Assembly: GCA_964035575.1 (NCBI GenBank)
Contig: OZ037852.1
Span: 186,001-250,000, forward strand
DNA: 64,000 bases
Source of the DNA: Rhynchopus sp. YZ270_cl-10
Taxonomy: Eukaryota; Euglenozoa; Diplonemea; Diplonemida; Diplonemidae
Direction of reading: 5' to 3'
In this document: positions 17,213-27,835 of the stretch, in pieces
How positions within the stretch are numbered: position 1 is the first letter of the stretch
How the letters are laid out: each line of letters starts with the position of its first letter
Position numbers and translations under genes: made by a program
Notes under the pieces: generated by a model
What the model saw: only the letters and a program-made list of their open reading frames with translations
Database searches by the model: none
What the model was told of the DNA's origin: nothing

Positions 17213-17909
17213 ATTTTCGGTAATATTGTCCCGACGCACAAATCCGCTCGTATTCTGTGTGTCAAAAAGCCCCTGTTATGGTACAGTTGTATCTTGTGTG
17301 TCAAAATGTGTATGTTGGTGTGCTGGAAGGAGAGGGGTTCAGATTCATTTATATGATGATATTTACCGACGTGGGGGATGGGGGTAGCTGGAACACTTTG
17401 TCACTTTGGGACGTTGATCGTTATGTGGATTTAGGGTGTTTTTCAGGGGTATGTTAACCACGTGTGTGTCTTAGGGACCAAATTTTTCAGTAACGTGAAC
17501 CAATCGGGTCGCAATGGTTCCTGGGGGCCCGGAGGGCCCCCATGCAGGAAAAATTTCCACCAAGCCTGGGCAATGCTGGGGGCCCATATGGGGTGCCTAT
17601 ACATGTGTTTTCACGTGTTTTTGGGCACTTTTCAGGATTTTCGAAAAATTTTGCAACACCAAAATCGAAAATTTCGGTCTATTTTTCACTCTGCGACATG
17701 GTCAAAAAAAATTTTTTTTTTGGCCGAAAAAATTATAATATTTCTATTTCGGATTTTACCCACGATTTGTGTACATTCTAATATTTCTGTGCCAAATATT
17801 ATAATATTACCCGGTACATGCAAAATTGGCTGTAAAGTAGCCGAAAATATAGAACCCATATTTCCAACGTCGCTGTAGGATTTGTGCAGAGGGACAATAT
17901 TTCCGAAAA
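17213..17909. mobile_element. Small inverted-repeat-bounded element
   Basis: TTTTCGGTAATATTGTCCC at 17213 and its inverted relative ending near 17909 (GGGACAATATTTCCGAAAA) bound ~700 bp with no gene. Confidence 0.5.
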
Positions 17910-17917
17910 TAAAAAAT

Positions 17918-17918
<1 letters not shown>

Positions 17919-17955
<37 letters not shown>
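17919..17955. repeat. Poly-A run
   Basis: Nearly pure A (about 37 nt) immediately left of the GGTACC palindrome array. Confidence 0.9.
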
Positions 17956-17959
<4 letters not shown>

Positions 17960-20700
17960 ACTTGGTGTGGTCACGGTGGCCCAGCGGACCCTTTTGGGGG
18001 TACCCCCGGGGGTACCCCCAAAAGGGGTACCCCGCAGGGTAGGGTACCACACAGGGTAGGGTCCGCGGGGGGTACCCCCTCGCGTGGGCTACCCCAGGGG
18101 GTACCCCACAGGGTTGGGTAGGGTCCGCGCGGGGTACCCTTTGGGGGGTTTGGGGTACCCCGAGGGGTACCCCCCAGGGGTACCCCCCGGGGTACCCCCT
18201 GCACACCCGGTGGCTATTGCCTCCCAGGGAAAGGGACTCTCAAAAAATTTTTTTTGCCCTATATAGGCCTAATTTCGACGATTTGAGGCCATTAAAAGCA
18301 AAAATTGGCACTTTTGAGCATCTGTGGGGGTCTAAAACGTGGTTTTGCGCAGCCGATTTTTCGTGGTTTTTTTACCAAAGACAAGTCGATTTTTGACCAA
18401 TTTTTCATGAAAAATGTGAAGGAAATCGCTTAGGAACTTAGCTGTGTACGTGTTCTAGCTACTGCATACACCGCGGGGTATAACCAAAATGACCGTATTT
18501 TGGCTGAAATTTCGACTTGACAATTTTTCCTCGATTTGGTCAATCTGAGGTTTTGTTTGGGGTTTTTGGGCCATTTTATGACCAACCACGCCCGCATACG
18601 TGGGAAATTACGCGCGCAATGACGACGTCACGGCGTGGGGAGCCCTCGTAATTACGAGGGGTGCTCCCGTGATCCTTTGAGGCCATTAAAAGCAAAATTT
18701 GGCACTTTTGAGCATCTGTGGGGGTCTAAAACGTAGTTTCGCGCCCGAAAAGTCGTGATTTTACCAAAGACGCGTCGATTTTTGACCCAAATTTTTTTTT
18801 CTTCTCGCCCAAAATCGGGCGTGGTAGGTCATAAATGGCCCAAAAAATACAAAGCCTCAATGAGCAAATTGTGAAGAAAAAAAAAATTGGTCGAAGTTTT
18901 GGTCATTTTTACCATGTGGCAACAAATAGAATGCAGGTATCAGTATCAGTGGGATTGTTCGTGCAGTGATGTTCTCGTACCTGGAGAGTAGGCCGAGCGA
19001 GTGCTGCAAGGTATGTTTTTAAGCCCCGGTTTTTACACCCCCGCTCCCCCTTTTCGCCTTTGTCCCGCTCGGATGTAAATCGAAGCATATTTTTATTGTC
19101 AAAATTGTCACTTTTACTTTTTTATCATGGCATCTCGTAACCTCTACAACTCTTTTACGTCAGGGAACCGGATGAGGTGCTACTTCCGGACTGAGGAAGG
19201 GCAGTCTTTTACTTTCTTTTTTGCATGGAAGAGGTACGGAGCGGCTTCTTGTTTGTTTGTTTGATTTTTTTTGTTGTAGTCTCTACTTTTGCACTCAATT
19301 TCTCTCAACAGGTACCCGAACCGACGACCCTTCATCGTGACAGCGAAACAGTGCCGATGGAAGAGCTGGTGCAATTATTGCAAACCGGGTGGGGACCGCA
19401 AAAGTTGGGTTTTTAAACCAATTTTTCCATTAACCCACCCCATAGACCGCCCCAATTATTATGAAACTCTTAGTCAGTCACTGCTATAGCCATTAACCCA
19501 GGGAGCATAGCTAGTGCAAAAAATTCGACTTCGGGATCCGAAAAGTCTGTCCTCTGCTCTTGCGGAGGACTACAGTAGGCACAAGAAAATATCGCGTTCC
19601 CCCAGAAAACCAATTTTTGTCACAGTAATTTTTGCCCAGGGCATGCTCTTGAAGCATGGCGGCTTGGTGTGAGAAGGGGCAGTGTATTGTTTTGTTCTTT
19701 TTGTTCTAGATTTCAACGGTTGTTAGAACGAGTCAAGTGGATGCTTATCTAAACACTGACTTTAGTACAGACCCGAGAGATCAGATATGACTTTGAGGAA
19801 AGAACAAAGCAATGCATCTGTACCCGCACGCCAGGTTGTAGTTACTTCAGAATTTTCTTAAATTTGCGCGAAAGAGAGCGGGGGCAACTCCTTTGTGTCA
19901 TGAGTCCGCTGTGCAGCACAAAGCGAGGAACCTTAAAACACTACCTGCGTGGTGGCTGAATTCACATCCCTTAGAATTACCAGAATTCAGCCTTTGTTGA
20001 AGTAACGTACATACTTGTATGTGCGTGTCACGCTTCTCCACCCTTAAATGGGTGCACTGCTTCACTGCAGCGGGTAAGCCTCTCTCGACTAGTGCGAACT
20101 TAAGAATGTTGTGCTGCAACTTACCAAAATCGATTTTCTCACCCCAAACACCCGCAACACCCCACCTGCTACTTCGGTAGCCTGTGTTGTTGGGAGTTGG
20201 TTCTCATGTTGATCCCCAGTGACTGTCTTGCACTGCTTCTTCTGAGCCCAACGCTGTTTGGCCTGTCGACGGGGTAATAAATACGAAGACAGGGGGGCGG
20301 TGCCAACAATTTTCCGATGATGTAACGTTTATCTGATTGATTTATCGTTTGATATACCTTGTGTGTCCTTCTTCATGCACACCAAGCAACATATATTGAA
20401 CGGTATTTTCAAGCGATACTTCGTTATGTCATCGGGGGGCGGACCCCGCGCGGACCCTTGACTCTGGCACTCTGGCTGTACCTGTGTACCTGTGTACCTG
20501 TGTACCCCCAGTGCCAGTCAGGGTCCGCGCGGGGTACCCCATGGGGTACCCCCGGGGGTAGTCTGGGGGGTACCCCATGGGGTACCCCTCAGATTTGGGG
20601 GGTACCCCATGGGGTAGTCTGGGGGGTACCCCATGGGGTACCCCCCGCGGACCCTACCCTAAGGGTAGGAATGGGCCACCGTGGTCACCCAAACGGATTC
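17960..20700. mobile_element. Region bounded by inverted GGTACC palindrome arrays
   Basis: The left end reads CACGGTGGCCCA then GCGGACCC and an array of GGGGTACCCC-type words (17991-18202). The right end is the inverse: an array (20522-20651), then GCGGACCCTACCC and TGGGCCACCGTGGTCACC. The interior holds core-repeat copies (18209-18330; 18667-18740) and an inverted partner at 18815-18895. Stretches 18900-20400 show no gene. Confidence 0.5.
18209..18600 (+). repeat. Core dispersed repeat, copy a
   Basis: Begins GGCTATTGCCTCCCAGGGAA and continues through GACGATTTGAGGCCATTAAA to a GTCAATCTGAGGTTTTG / GGGCCATTTTATGACC segment. Shared with 26980-27245 (copy b), and in parts with 18667-18740, 21411-21560 and 22127-22160. 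Confidence 0.8.
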
Positions 20701-22091
20701 AGGGTTCCCCCGTGGTTCTCCCGAAGGTGCTCCGCAAATATTAATATTGCCCGAAACAGTTCTAAAGAAATATATCATCCAAAATCTGCCCAGCCGTATA
20801 GAAAAGCCCGATTTGGTCTGGTTTTTTAAGTGATACATTTTTCGCTCAAAAAATTGTCCGACCCCGGAATTTTTTCAGATTGTCCCGGAAATTCATATAA
20901 GCGAGTTTTCGGAGGGAAAAATTGCACCCTCGGTGTCGCAAACACTTGCGGGCGTGCCCGCAAGCATCCTCGGAATTATTAGCCATGGGTTTCAAACAGG
21001 GCTGTTCCTTATTCTCGTTTTTCCCCCAAAAAATCGCTGGTTTTATTCTCGGGGGGTCCGTAAGTTTGTGTATTTGTGTGTAAAATTTCCGGCCCTTTTG
21101 GGTGAAAAAAAAAAAGGGTGAGGGGAGTTGGGTCCAGTCATAGGGGGTATAGCATATTTTTTGGAAAATTCTTCAAAAAAGCAAGGATTTTTGCTGAGCA
21201 CAATGAAATTTTCAGAAAAATCCCAATTTTCGGCCAAATTTGGAGCAAATTAGGCCCACACACCCCGATTTTGGGTCAAAAACCGATTTCATTTTTGCTC
21301 AGGAGTGCCTACGATTCCGCAAACCAGAGGTCCTCTGGATGCATGCATTGATAAACACAACACTGGAAATTGCAAGGAACAGGTCTGCATGCGTGCTCTC
21401 TAGCCACTACAGTCACAGGGTATGCACAAAATGACCGTATTGTGGTTGAATTTTGACTTGCAAATGTTTATTCACGAACATGTATTTCTGAGGTTTTTTG
21501 GATTCTTTGGGCCATTTTATGACTTCGGGTGCCTACCACGCCCGTTTTTGGGCAATAAAAATTTTTTTGTCTGGTCAAAAATCGCCTTGTACTTGTGAAA
21601 GGAATTGCTAAGGAAATGTGAAATATGCGTGTTTTGGTACACAAAAGTGCGTTTTGGGTGCTTCTGAAGGGTCAAAACACCAAAATGTTGCGTTTTTTTT
21701 GCGTTTTTGGTCTCCCAAGGACCCACTATTTTGGGTGAATTTTTTTTTCACCTTTGCGAAAAAAAACTGAAAAATCACGGCTATAAGAACGCTAAGAAAA
21801 ATCGATATTCATTTTTTGGGCAGAAAAGTGCGTTTTAGGTGCCCACCGATGGTCAAAACATCAATTTTTTTTGTGTTTTTGGCATCTTTGGACACCCAAG
21901 GACCCATTATCGGGGTGATTTCTTTTTGCCTGAGATTTGCCTTTGCCAAAATCGAAAAAAAAAAAAAAAATTGTGGCGGAATTTGCTAAGGAAAAGCCGA
22001 AATTGTGGGCCCTGTAGTAATGCATAAGGTGCATAATGCATATGGTTTACCCCCAGATCGTCAAAACACCCGATTTTTGCGTTTTTTTTGC

Positions 22092-22127
<36 letters not shown>

Positions 22128-22160
22128 CTGAGGTTTTTTGGATTCTTTGGGCCATTTTAT
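20701..22160. other. Noncoding, repeat-derived
   Basis: Holds core-repeat pieces at 21411-21560 and 22127-22160 and long T runs; open frames here are low-complexity only. Confidence 0.5.
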
Positions 22161-25100
22161 TTTTTTTTTTTTTTTACTTTTTTTTCTGTGTGTTTGTTTT
22201 CTTGTTGTAGTCTTTTTTGGTGAAGGGGCTTGGCCGACGACACTGAGAACCTCTTTGGTTCATAGCTGTTAACGACGTCTGGTCCTACCTAGCTGTACAC
22301 TCTAATTCTAAAAATAAAATAAAATAAAACCAATAGGCAAAGGGGGAGGGGGGAGGCTAAAAGCCAAACAAAAGTAAAGAATGAAAAAGAAAAACTCAAG
22401 TGCTCTGGGACGGCCGCGAGTTCCTGCTCCGCTTTAGGCCCCGCAGACGGTTGTAGAGGGTGTAAGCCTCTTCCACCTCGTCGGAGCTCATCGACGGCTT
22501 CTTCGCTTCTTTCCACAGGTAGAGGCAGGTGAGGGCGTCATCCACCGACTGCCAATCCCCTCCCGCTGCCAGCGACTGGTGCTGAAGCGTGTTCGGGTAG
22601 AACGTGTCCTTCCACGCCTCGGCGGTCGCTGGACACCCCATGTTGTTGAATCCTGGGCAGGGCGCCATACCGGCATAGAACGGCACGTTGGTCGGGAGGG
22701 CTGTAGGTGCGGGTTGAGAGCCACTCTCCGATTGCGTGTACGTGCTGGGGGCCGAAGTGGCGTCAGACATGGGGACTGCGAGTTCTGATTCGTCGATGAG
22801 GTCCATAGAGAACTCGCTGCCCTGCGATGCGGCGGGCGGCTGCTCTCTCGGGTGGACGGAAGAGGGAACTGCCTCAGAGGAAGAAGATACGGGGAGGGCT
22901 GAGTGGGTGTTTGAGAAGCCACTCTCCGTACCGGTCTGAGGTTGTGTTGCCCCGTCCGAACCAGGGTGTGTCTGCGCAGAGGCGCCGGGACGGGCAACTG
23001 CTTGTGCGACAGGGGGCACCGAGGACGCGACCGGAGTAGGGAGGGCTGAATGTGTGGTGGAGTAGCCGCTCTCTTGTCCCTGGACGTCTGATGATGCCTG
23101 TCTCATGTTGCGTTGCGTCTGTGCCCTCCGCGCCTTTGCAGTCTCCACTTGGCTGGTCACGCGAGCTTCACGCTGTACCTTCACCAAGTTAATGCTCTTG
23201 GGGTCAATCATCTCGTGCGCGCGCGCAATGATCCTCGCCGCGCATGGCTTGCTGGACACTGGCAGGGCCCGCGGGCAGGTTGAGGGGAGGGAACGACACG
23301 GCACACACACCCAAACTGAGCACTCCCGACACTCCCAATGACGTTCACGACCGAGGACCGCAGCCGAGCACAGCTCGCATTTCCCGAAATCCGCCCGTGA
23401 GTCTTCCAGGGGGCAGTCCAGAAGCCCCTCGCGTGACACACAAGTGAGAGGCGGCAGGCGCGGGGTCGGTTCATGCATGAGGAGGAACTGCGTCAGCTTC
23501 TCGGGGATATTGACCGGCGTGAAGTGACCTGCGGTGCGGCCATCGTGGGCTAGTGCGAGCACCTGACGGTATCCCACTTCGCCTGAGGGGGTGAAGACCG
23601 ACGGTCGATGGCCACCAATGAACACCACCACCAGGGAATGCAGAGCTCGGGCCAGGCCGCTAACCGTCACCATGTCAGCCCAAGTGTCAGGACGCGCACA
23701 CCCAGCGATGCTCATCTGTCGCGCCCATACTCCGACACTTGGTTCAGCGCGAGCCGCTAAGTCCTCGTCTTGGACCACCTGTGCAATCGCCGCCTGTCTC
23801 AGGGACCCCGCACTCCTCCCGCACTGGTACGCCACGGCATCGAAGCAACAGTCGCCCACTGTGTAGCGGAAGTCCGCGGGAACGGAGCACCCGAGGGAGG
23901 ACAGCTGTAGCGGCAGGGCCGGCGGGGGGTCACATGTCTCCAGCGCCTTGAATGCTGTTGCAGGGTCTTCGCAGGGAGTGGAGGGTACTTCAAGGGTGGA
24001 CGGATGGGTGGATTCCTTGCCCGCTTGTCGGCTCAGCCATGCCTCCATCGCTGCCGTGGCTTCGTCGACGTCATAAAGGGGATCAGGGGCGACGGGAGCG
24101 ACAGGTTCCTCTTCAACTTCACAGTCGTTCTCAGACAAGCGGTACAGATGGTCATCCACGTACGAAGGGAAACGGTCATCGGGAGGGTCTGGCGAGACGT
24201 AGTAGCTTTTGTCGAGGGACACTGCTTTCGCTGGCACTGCTGTGCGCGTGACCGCAAGGCTGAAGCACAGGTCGCCTCTCTTCAGCAATGTGGCGCCCAC
24301 CTCCCGCTGGACACACACGGCCAGACGTTCGTTCCACTTGACCGATGCCAGAACTTTATCCCCGTCCGCTCGCTCCGCAGCCATCTTGTTCAGATGGCGC
24401 CACAGCGTGTCTGCCTCCGGACCTAGCCCCCCAAGGACCTCGGCTGCAAAGGCTGTGAAGGAAATATGAGCTTTCCTGCAGGCTTCGCCGTGCTTGCCCC
24501 GTTTCGCCGTCTGATGTGTGACCGCGGCGTGTCCCACCGCCCGGGCCGCCCCTTGGACATGCGACTTGGCGAGGGGATTCGCTACCACGCAGTCCACCGC
24601 TCGAGGCTTGCCATCACCGACTCCGATGGAGAAGAAGATGTCTGCCGGTTTGGTCCCTCCGAGGACGATGTGCTTAGGCTCCAGGGACGGAGCGAGGCCC
24701 GCCTTCGAACCCAGCATGCCCACCAGATCGCGTAGCCGGTCATGCCTGCGAATCGTGCAACCCCCATGGCTGCAGTTGAGGGCGTGTATCCCGAACTCAT
24801 CCATGGGCCGACCACATTGTTCGCATAGTGCCTTGTCCCTGTGTACCGCAAGACCCAGTCTGAGACGGACCACTGCTCGAAACTCTTCCGGGTTGATGAC
24901 GTTTTCTGGGGTGGGTAATGCGGTAATCCACGCCCCCGCCAAGGGCAGCTGAAGGGAATTCAGCCGAGCACGGTCCTGGATGTCCCCTGTGTCGCGCAAC
25001 TCAGACACTTGACGTGTGATGATCGGGGCAGACAGATCACGCTGTTTGAGGATTTGCTGGGGCTGTTCCTCTGGGTTCACGCGGGCATCGGCGTCCACAA

Positions 25101-26690
25101 GCTCATTGTACCGGGTGGCAGTGTGGCTCCACCCTCCAGCATCCCAACGGTAGTGTTTGTCCAGGTGCTTGCATAAATCGAAGGTGCCACTAGCAGCTCC
25201 CATAGCGGCAGCGGTCCAGTGGTCGTATGCACGGCGCACCCCCAAGCCCCCTATACGCACGGGGAGGGCAGCTTGCACTCGAGCCGCATCCGGCATCAAT
25301 GCGTCCGGGTCCGACCCTGGCGAACTCAGAATCTGTGCCAGCACCCGGTCCACCTCCTTGTCGTACTTGTCCAGCCACTTGTGATCCCCTTGGTGACGAA
25401 GGGCCCGCATGTAGAAGACAGTTTTGCAAAATCCTTCACAGTGGCGCAAGAGAGACAGAGCCACCTGAGCATCTCCCAGTTTACCCAGCAGGCGGAGTTT
25501 CTTCGAGAATTCAAGCATCGTGCTCTCCATGAACTCGTCGCAGTACTCGTTAGTGCCGATGGGGGCCCCCAGAAAGCTGAATCCCTCTCGGAGCACCTTC
25601 AGGTCCGCCACGGCAAATCCTGCATCCTGGAGGACGGCATCAGTGTGGTTCTTCTCACCTCCGAGGGGGATGAGTTCGCATTTGGAGGAATTCACCGATA
25701 GCCCCAACTTCAGGCTCTCCGACTTTAGTACCTCAAAGGCTTTCGCAACTGCCGCAGGCGATCCCATGAGCGTCCCGTCATCCAGGTACCAAACCGACAG
25801 ATCCACCCCCGGCAGGTCGCGAACCGTTTCCGTCAAGCCCTTCACCACCAGAGAGAAGAGAAGGGGGACTAGCGGGTCACCTTGCTGCACACCGGACTGC
25901 GATTGTACCACTACTTCACCGTACACCAGGGAGGACGGATACACGTAGCACCACTCCACAAAACGGGACAGCTTAGGGAGGTGTGCGCGCGTCTGATTCA
26001 GCAAGGTGTTGCGGCACACAGTGTTGAACGCATTGCTGAAGTCAATCTTCAGCACTACTTTGTCCTGGCCGATGTGACGGAAAGCGAAGTCCCGGACTGT
26101 CTCTGTCGCTGCCTCGATGCCACCTTCCACCCCTACCCCCACCTGCTTACCAGGGAGCAGAATGTCCTTCGCTTGCTTCTTCACATCAGCTGCATACGAT
26201 TTCGCTGCCAGCCTACGGAGAGTTTCACCCACTGCGATCGGACGGACATCGTTGGCACCTTTGGGGAGCGCCATCAAACGGGCCCCAGCCAGGAAAGGAG
26301 TGACTTCGTCGGGGACTCTGGCTGCGCGGACTGCGTTGAGCACGTGAGTCAAGGCCGGTAGGATGTTGACGTCACTCTCATTCAGCATCTGCTTGAGGTG
26401 GTCCGCGCGGAGGCCGGAAGGACCTGCAGCAGTGCCTCGCGGCATGCGTTTCACCAGTGCCAGCACCTGCGCAGGGGTCAAGTCATCTGGGGTGGCGGGC
26501 TTCACCAAAGCCGGGCCTAACTCCACTTTGGATGGGGGCGGAGGGTGCTTGGCCCGCAGAGCTTGCAGTGTGGCTTCAGAGTCCGGGGCGAGTCCCGACG
26601 AAGAGAGACGGGAGAAGGCTGCGGCGGGACGACCCTTCCGAGCTTCAGCGACGCACGCCCGTTCCAGATCCTCAAATATTACTTTTTGGT
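22161..26690 (-). mobile_element. LINE B: 5'-truncated RLE-type non-LTR retrotransposon with OTU domain
   Basis: Minus-strand element ending in a poly-A tail (T run at 22161-22190 on plus) after a ~200-bp 3' UTR. Its 5' side passes abruptly into dispersed-repeat DNA around 26670-26690, within the protein frame, so the N-terminus is missing. It inserted in the core dispersed repeat (GGGCCATTTTAT flanks the tail). I could not see a matching target-site duplication. Confidence 0.85.
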
Positions 26691-26754
26691 GCCCAAAAAC
26701 CCAACTCAGGGGTCGAAATTTTCCCGAAAAAAAAATTTTTTTTTTTTGCACCAT
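22396..26754 (-). CDS. LINE B polyprotein: RT, restriction-like endonuclease, OTU-like protease, zinc-finger-like tail
   Basis: 1452 residues; the first ~25 come from flanking repeat DNA. RT: GTAAGPSGLRADHLKQML, RPIAVGETLRRLAAK, motif A LKIDFSNAFNTV, B SGVQQGDPLVPLLF, C WYLDDGTLMGS. Then a CCHC cluster (CEQCGRPMDEFGIHALNC), RHDRLRDLVG, and a PD-(D/E)XK-like nuclease (KPADIFF, AVDCVVANP, GKHGEACRKAHISFTAF). Next is an OTU-like cysteine protease: GDCCFDAVAYQ (nucleophile Cys), DTWADMVTVSGLARAL, and GHFTPV (catalytic His). A Cys/His-rich segment CELCSAAVLGRERHWECREC resembles a ZZ- or PHD-like finger, then a Ser/Gln-rich tail. A RLE plus a cysteine protease is known from Dualen/RandI elements of Chlamydomonas. 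The frame has no internal stop, so insertion is fairly recent. Confidence 0.85.
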   Translation of the reverse strand: MVQKKKIFFSGKFRPLSWVFGHQKVIFEDLERACVAEARKGRPAAAFSRLSSSGLAPDSEATLQALRAKHPPPPSKVELGPALVKPATPDDLTPAQVLALVKRMPRGTAAGPSGLRADHLKQMLNESDVNILPALTHVLNAVRAARVPDEVTPFLAGARLMALPKGANDVRPIAVGETLRRLAAKSYAADVKKQAKDILLPGKQVGVGVEGGIEAATETVRDFAFRHIGQDKVVLKIDFSNAFNTVCRNTLLNQTRAHLPKLSRFVEWCYVYPSSLVYGEVVVQSQSGVQQGDPLVPLLFSLVVKGLTETVRDLPGVDLSVWYLDDGTLMGSPAAVAKAFEVLKSESLKLGLSVNSSKCELIPLGGEKNHTDAVLQDAGFAVADLKVLREGFSFLGAPIGTNEYCDEFMESTMLEFSKKLRLLGKLGDAQVALSLLRHCEGFCKTVFYMRALRHQGDHKWLDKYDKEVDRVLAQILSSPGSDPDALMPDAARVQAALPVRIGGLGVRRAYDHWTAAAMGAASGTFDLCKHLDKHYRWDAGGWSHTATRYNELVDADARVNPEEQPQQILKQRDLSAPIITRQVSELRDTGDIQDRARLNSLQLPLAGAWITALPTPENVINPEEFRAVVRLRLGLAVHRDKALCEQCGRPMDEFGIHALNCSHGGCTIRRHDRLRDLVGMLGSKAGLAPSLEPKHIVLGGTKPADIFFSIGVGDGKPRAVDCVVANPLAKSHVQGAARAVGHAAVTHQTAKRGKHGEACRKAHISFTAFAAEVLGGLGPEADTLWRHLNKMAAERADGDKVLASVKWNERLAVCVQREVGATLLKRGDLCFSLAVTRTAVPAKAVSLDKSYYVSPDPPDDRFPSYVDDHLYRLSENDCEVEEEPVAPVAPDPLYDVDEATAAMEAWLSRQAGKESTHPSTLEVPSTPCEDPATAFKALETCDPPPALPLQLSSLGCSVPADFRYTVGDCCFDAVAYQCGRSAGSLRQAAIAQVVQDEDLAARAEPSVGVWARQMSIAGCARPDTWADMVTVSGLARALHSLVVVFIGGHRPSVFTPSGEVGYRQVLALAHDGRTAGHFTPVNIPEKLTQFLLMHEPTPRLPPLTCVSREGLLDCPLEDSRADFGKCELCSAAVLGRERHWECRECSVWVCVPCRSLPSTCPRALPVSSKPCAARIIARAHEMIDPKSINLVKVQREARVTSQVETAKARRAQTQRNMRQASSDVQGQESGYSTTHSALPTPVASSVPPVAQAVARPGASAQTHPGSDGATQPQTGTESGFSNTHSALPVSSSSEAVPSSVHPREQPPAASQGSEFSMDLIDESELAVPMSDATSAPSTYTQSESGSQPAPTALPTNVPFYAGMAPCPGFNNMGCPATAEAWKDTFYPNTLQHQSLAAGGDWQSVDDALTCLYLWKEAKKPSMSSDEVEEAYTLYNRLRGLKRSRNSRPSQST

Positions 26755-26960
26755 GGACTCGTAATGACATTACGTGACGAGGGACGAGGGAAATTACGTG
26801 GGAAATTACGCGCGCAATGACGTCGTCACGACGCGGGCACCCCCTCGTAATGACGACGTCATGACGTGGGGTTTCCCTCGTCACGACGACGGCATTACGA
26901 CGTCATGACGAGGGGGTGCCCTCGTAATTACGAGGGCACCCCTCGTAATTACGAGGGGTG
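26755..26960. repeat. Array of CTCGTAATTACGAG and GACGTCATGACGTC palindromic words
   Basis: Short palindromes joined in varying order with GGGTGCCC-type linkers. The same words recur at 18600-18675 and 27258-27425. Confidence 0.85.
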
Positions 26961-26979
26961 CTCCCGTGGTCATTGTCTG

Positions 26980-27245
26980 GCTATTGCCTCCCAGGGAAAG
27001 GGACTCTCGAATTTTTTTTTTTGGCCCCTATATAGGGCTAATTTCGACGATTTGAGGCCATTAAAAGCAAAATTTGGCACTTTTAAGCATCTGTGGGGGT
27101 CTAATGGCCGTATTTTGGCTGAAATTTGACTTGACAATTTTTTTCACCATTTGGTCAATCTGAGGTTTTCTTTGGATTTTTTGGGCCACTTTATGACCTA
27201 CCACGCCCGATTTTTGAAAAAAAAAATTTTTTTTGTATTGGTCAA
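26980..27245 (+). repeat. Core dispersed repeat, copy b
   Basis: Same core as at 18209, here directly following the CTCGTAATTACGAG array instead of a GGTACC array. Confidence 0.8.
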
Positions 27246-27257
27246 AAATCGCCTTGT

Positions 27258-27425
27258 CGTGGGTGCCCACGTCATGACGACGTCGTGACGTGGTAATTAC
27301 GAGGGGGTGCCCTCGTAATTACCTCGTCATGACGAGGGCACCCCCTCGTAATTACGAGGGGGTGCCCTCGTCAAGGCACTCGTAATTACCTCGTCATGAC
27401 GCGCGTAATGTCATTACGAGTCCAT
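27258..27425. repeat. Second CTCGTAATTACGAG palindrome array
   Basis: Closes the core repeat on its other side; includes GGGTGCCCTCGTAATTACC and GTCATGACGAGGGC words. Confidence 0.8.
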
Positions 27426-27429
27426 GGTG

Positions 27430-27835
27430 TGAGATTTTTCGATTTTTTGACAAGGCGCTGGCCCATACAAAGTGCACTGGTGGTGCAGAAAATGGCCGGG
27501 GAATAAACTCTAGATGCTCAAAACAGCTCAATTCTTGCTTTTTTTGACTTTTTGGTCCCAGGAGGGTGCCTAGGGTGTAGTGAGCAGGCCTCAAAACACT
27601 TGTGAAAAAAAATTGGGAATTTTTTTTTTTTTGAGATTTTTCGATTTTTCGACAAGGCGCTGGCCCATACAAAGTGCACTGGTGGTGCAGAAAATGGCTG
27701 GGGAATAAACTCTAGATGCTCAAAACAGCTCAATTCTTGCTTTTTTTGACTTTTTGGTCCCAGGAGGGTGCCTAGGGTGTAGTGAGCAGGCCTCAAAACA
27801 CTTGTGAAAAAAAATTTTTGGGATTTTTTTTTTTT
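27430..27835. repeat. Tandem duplication, unit about 203 bp
   Basis: Two copies starting GAGATTTTTCGATTTTT at 27430 and 27633, each with CAAGGCGCTGGCCCATAC and GGTCCCAGGAGGGTGCC; a partial third start lies at 27836. Confidence 0.9.
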
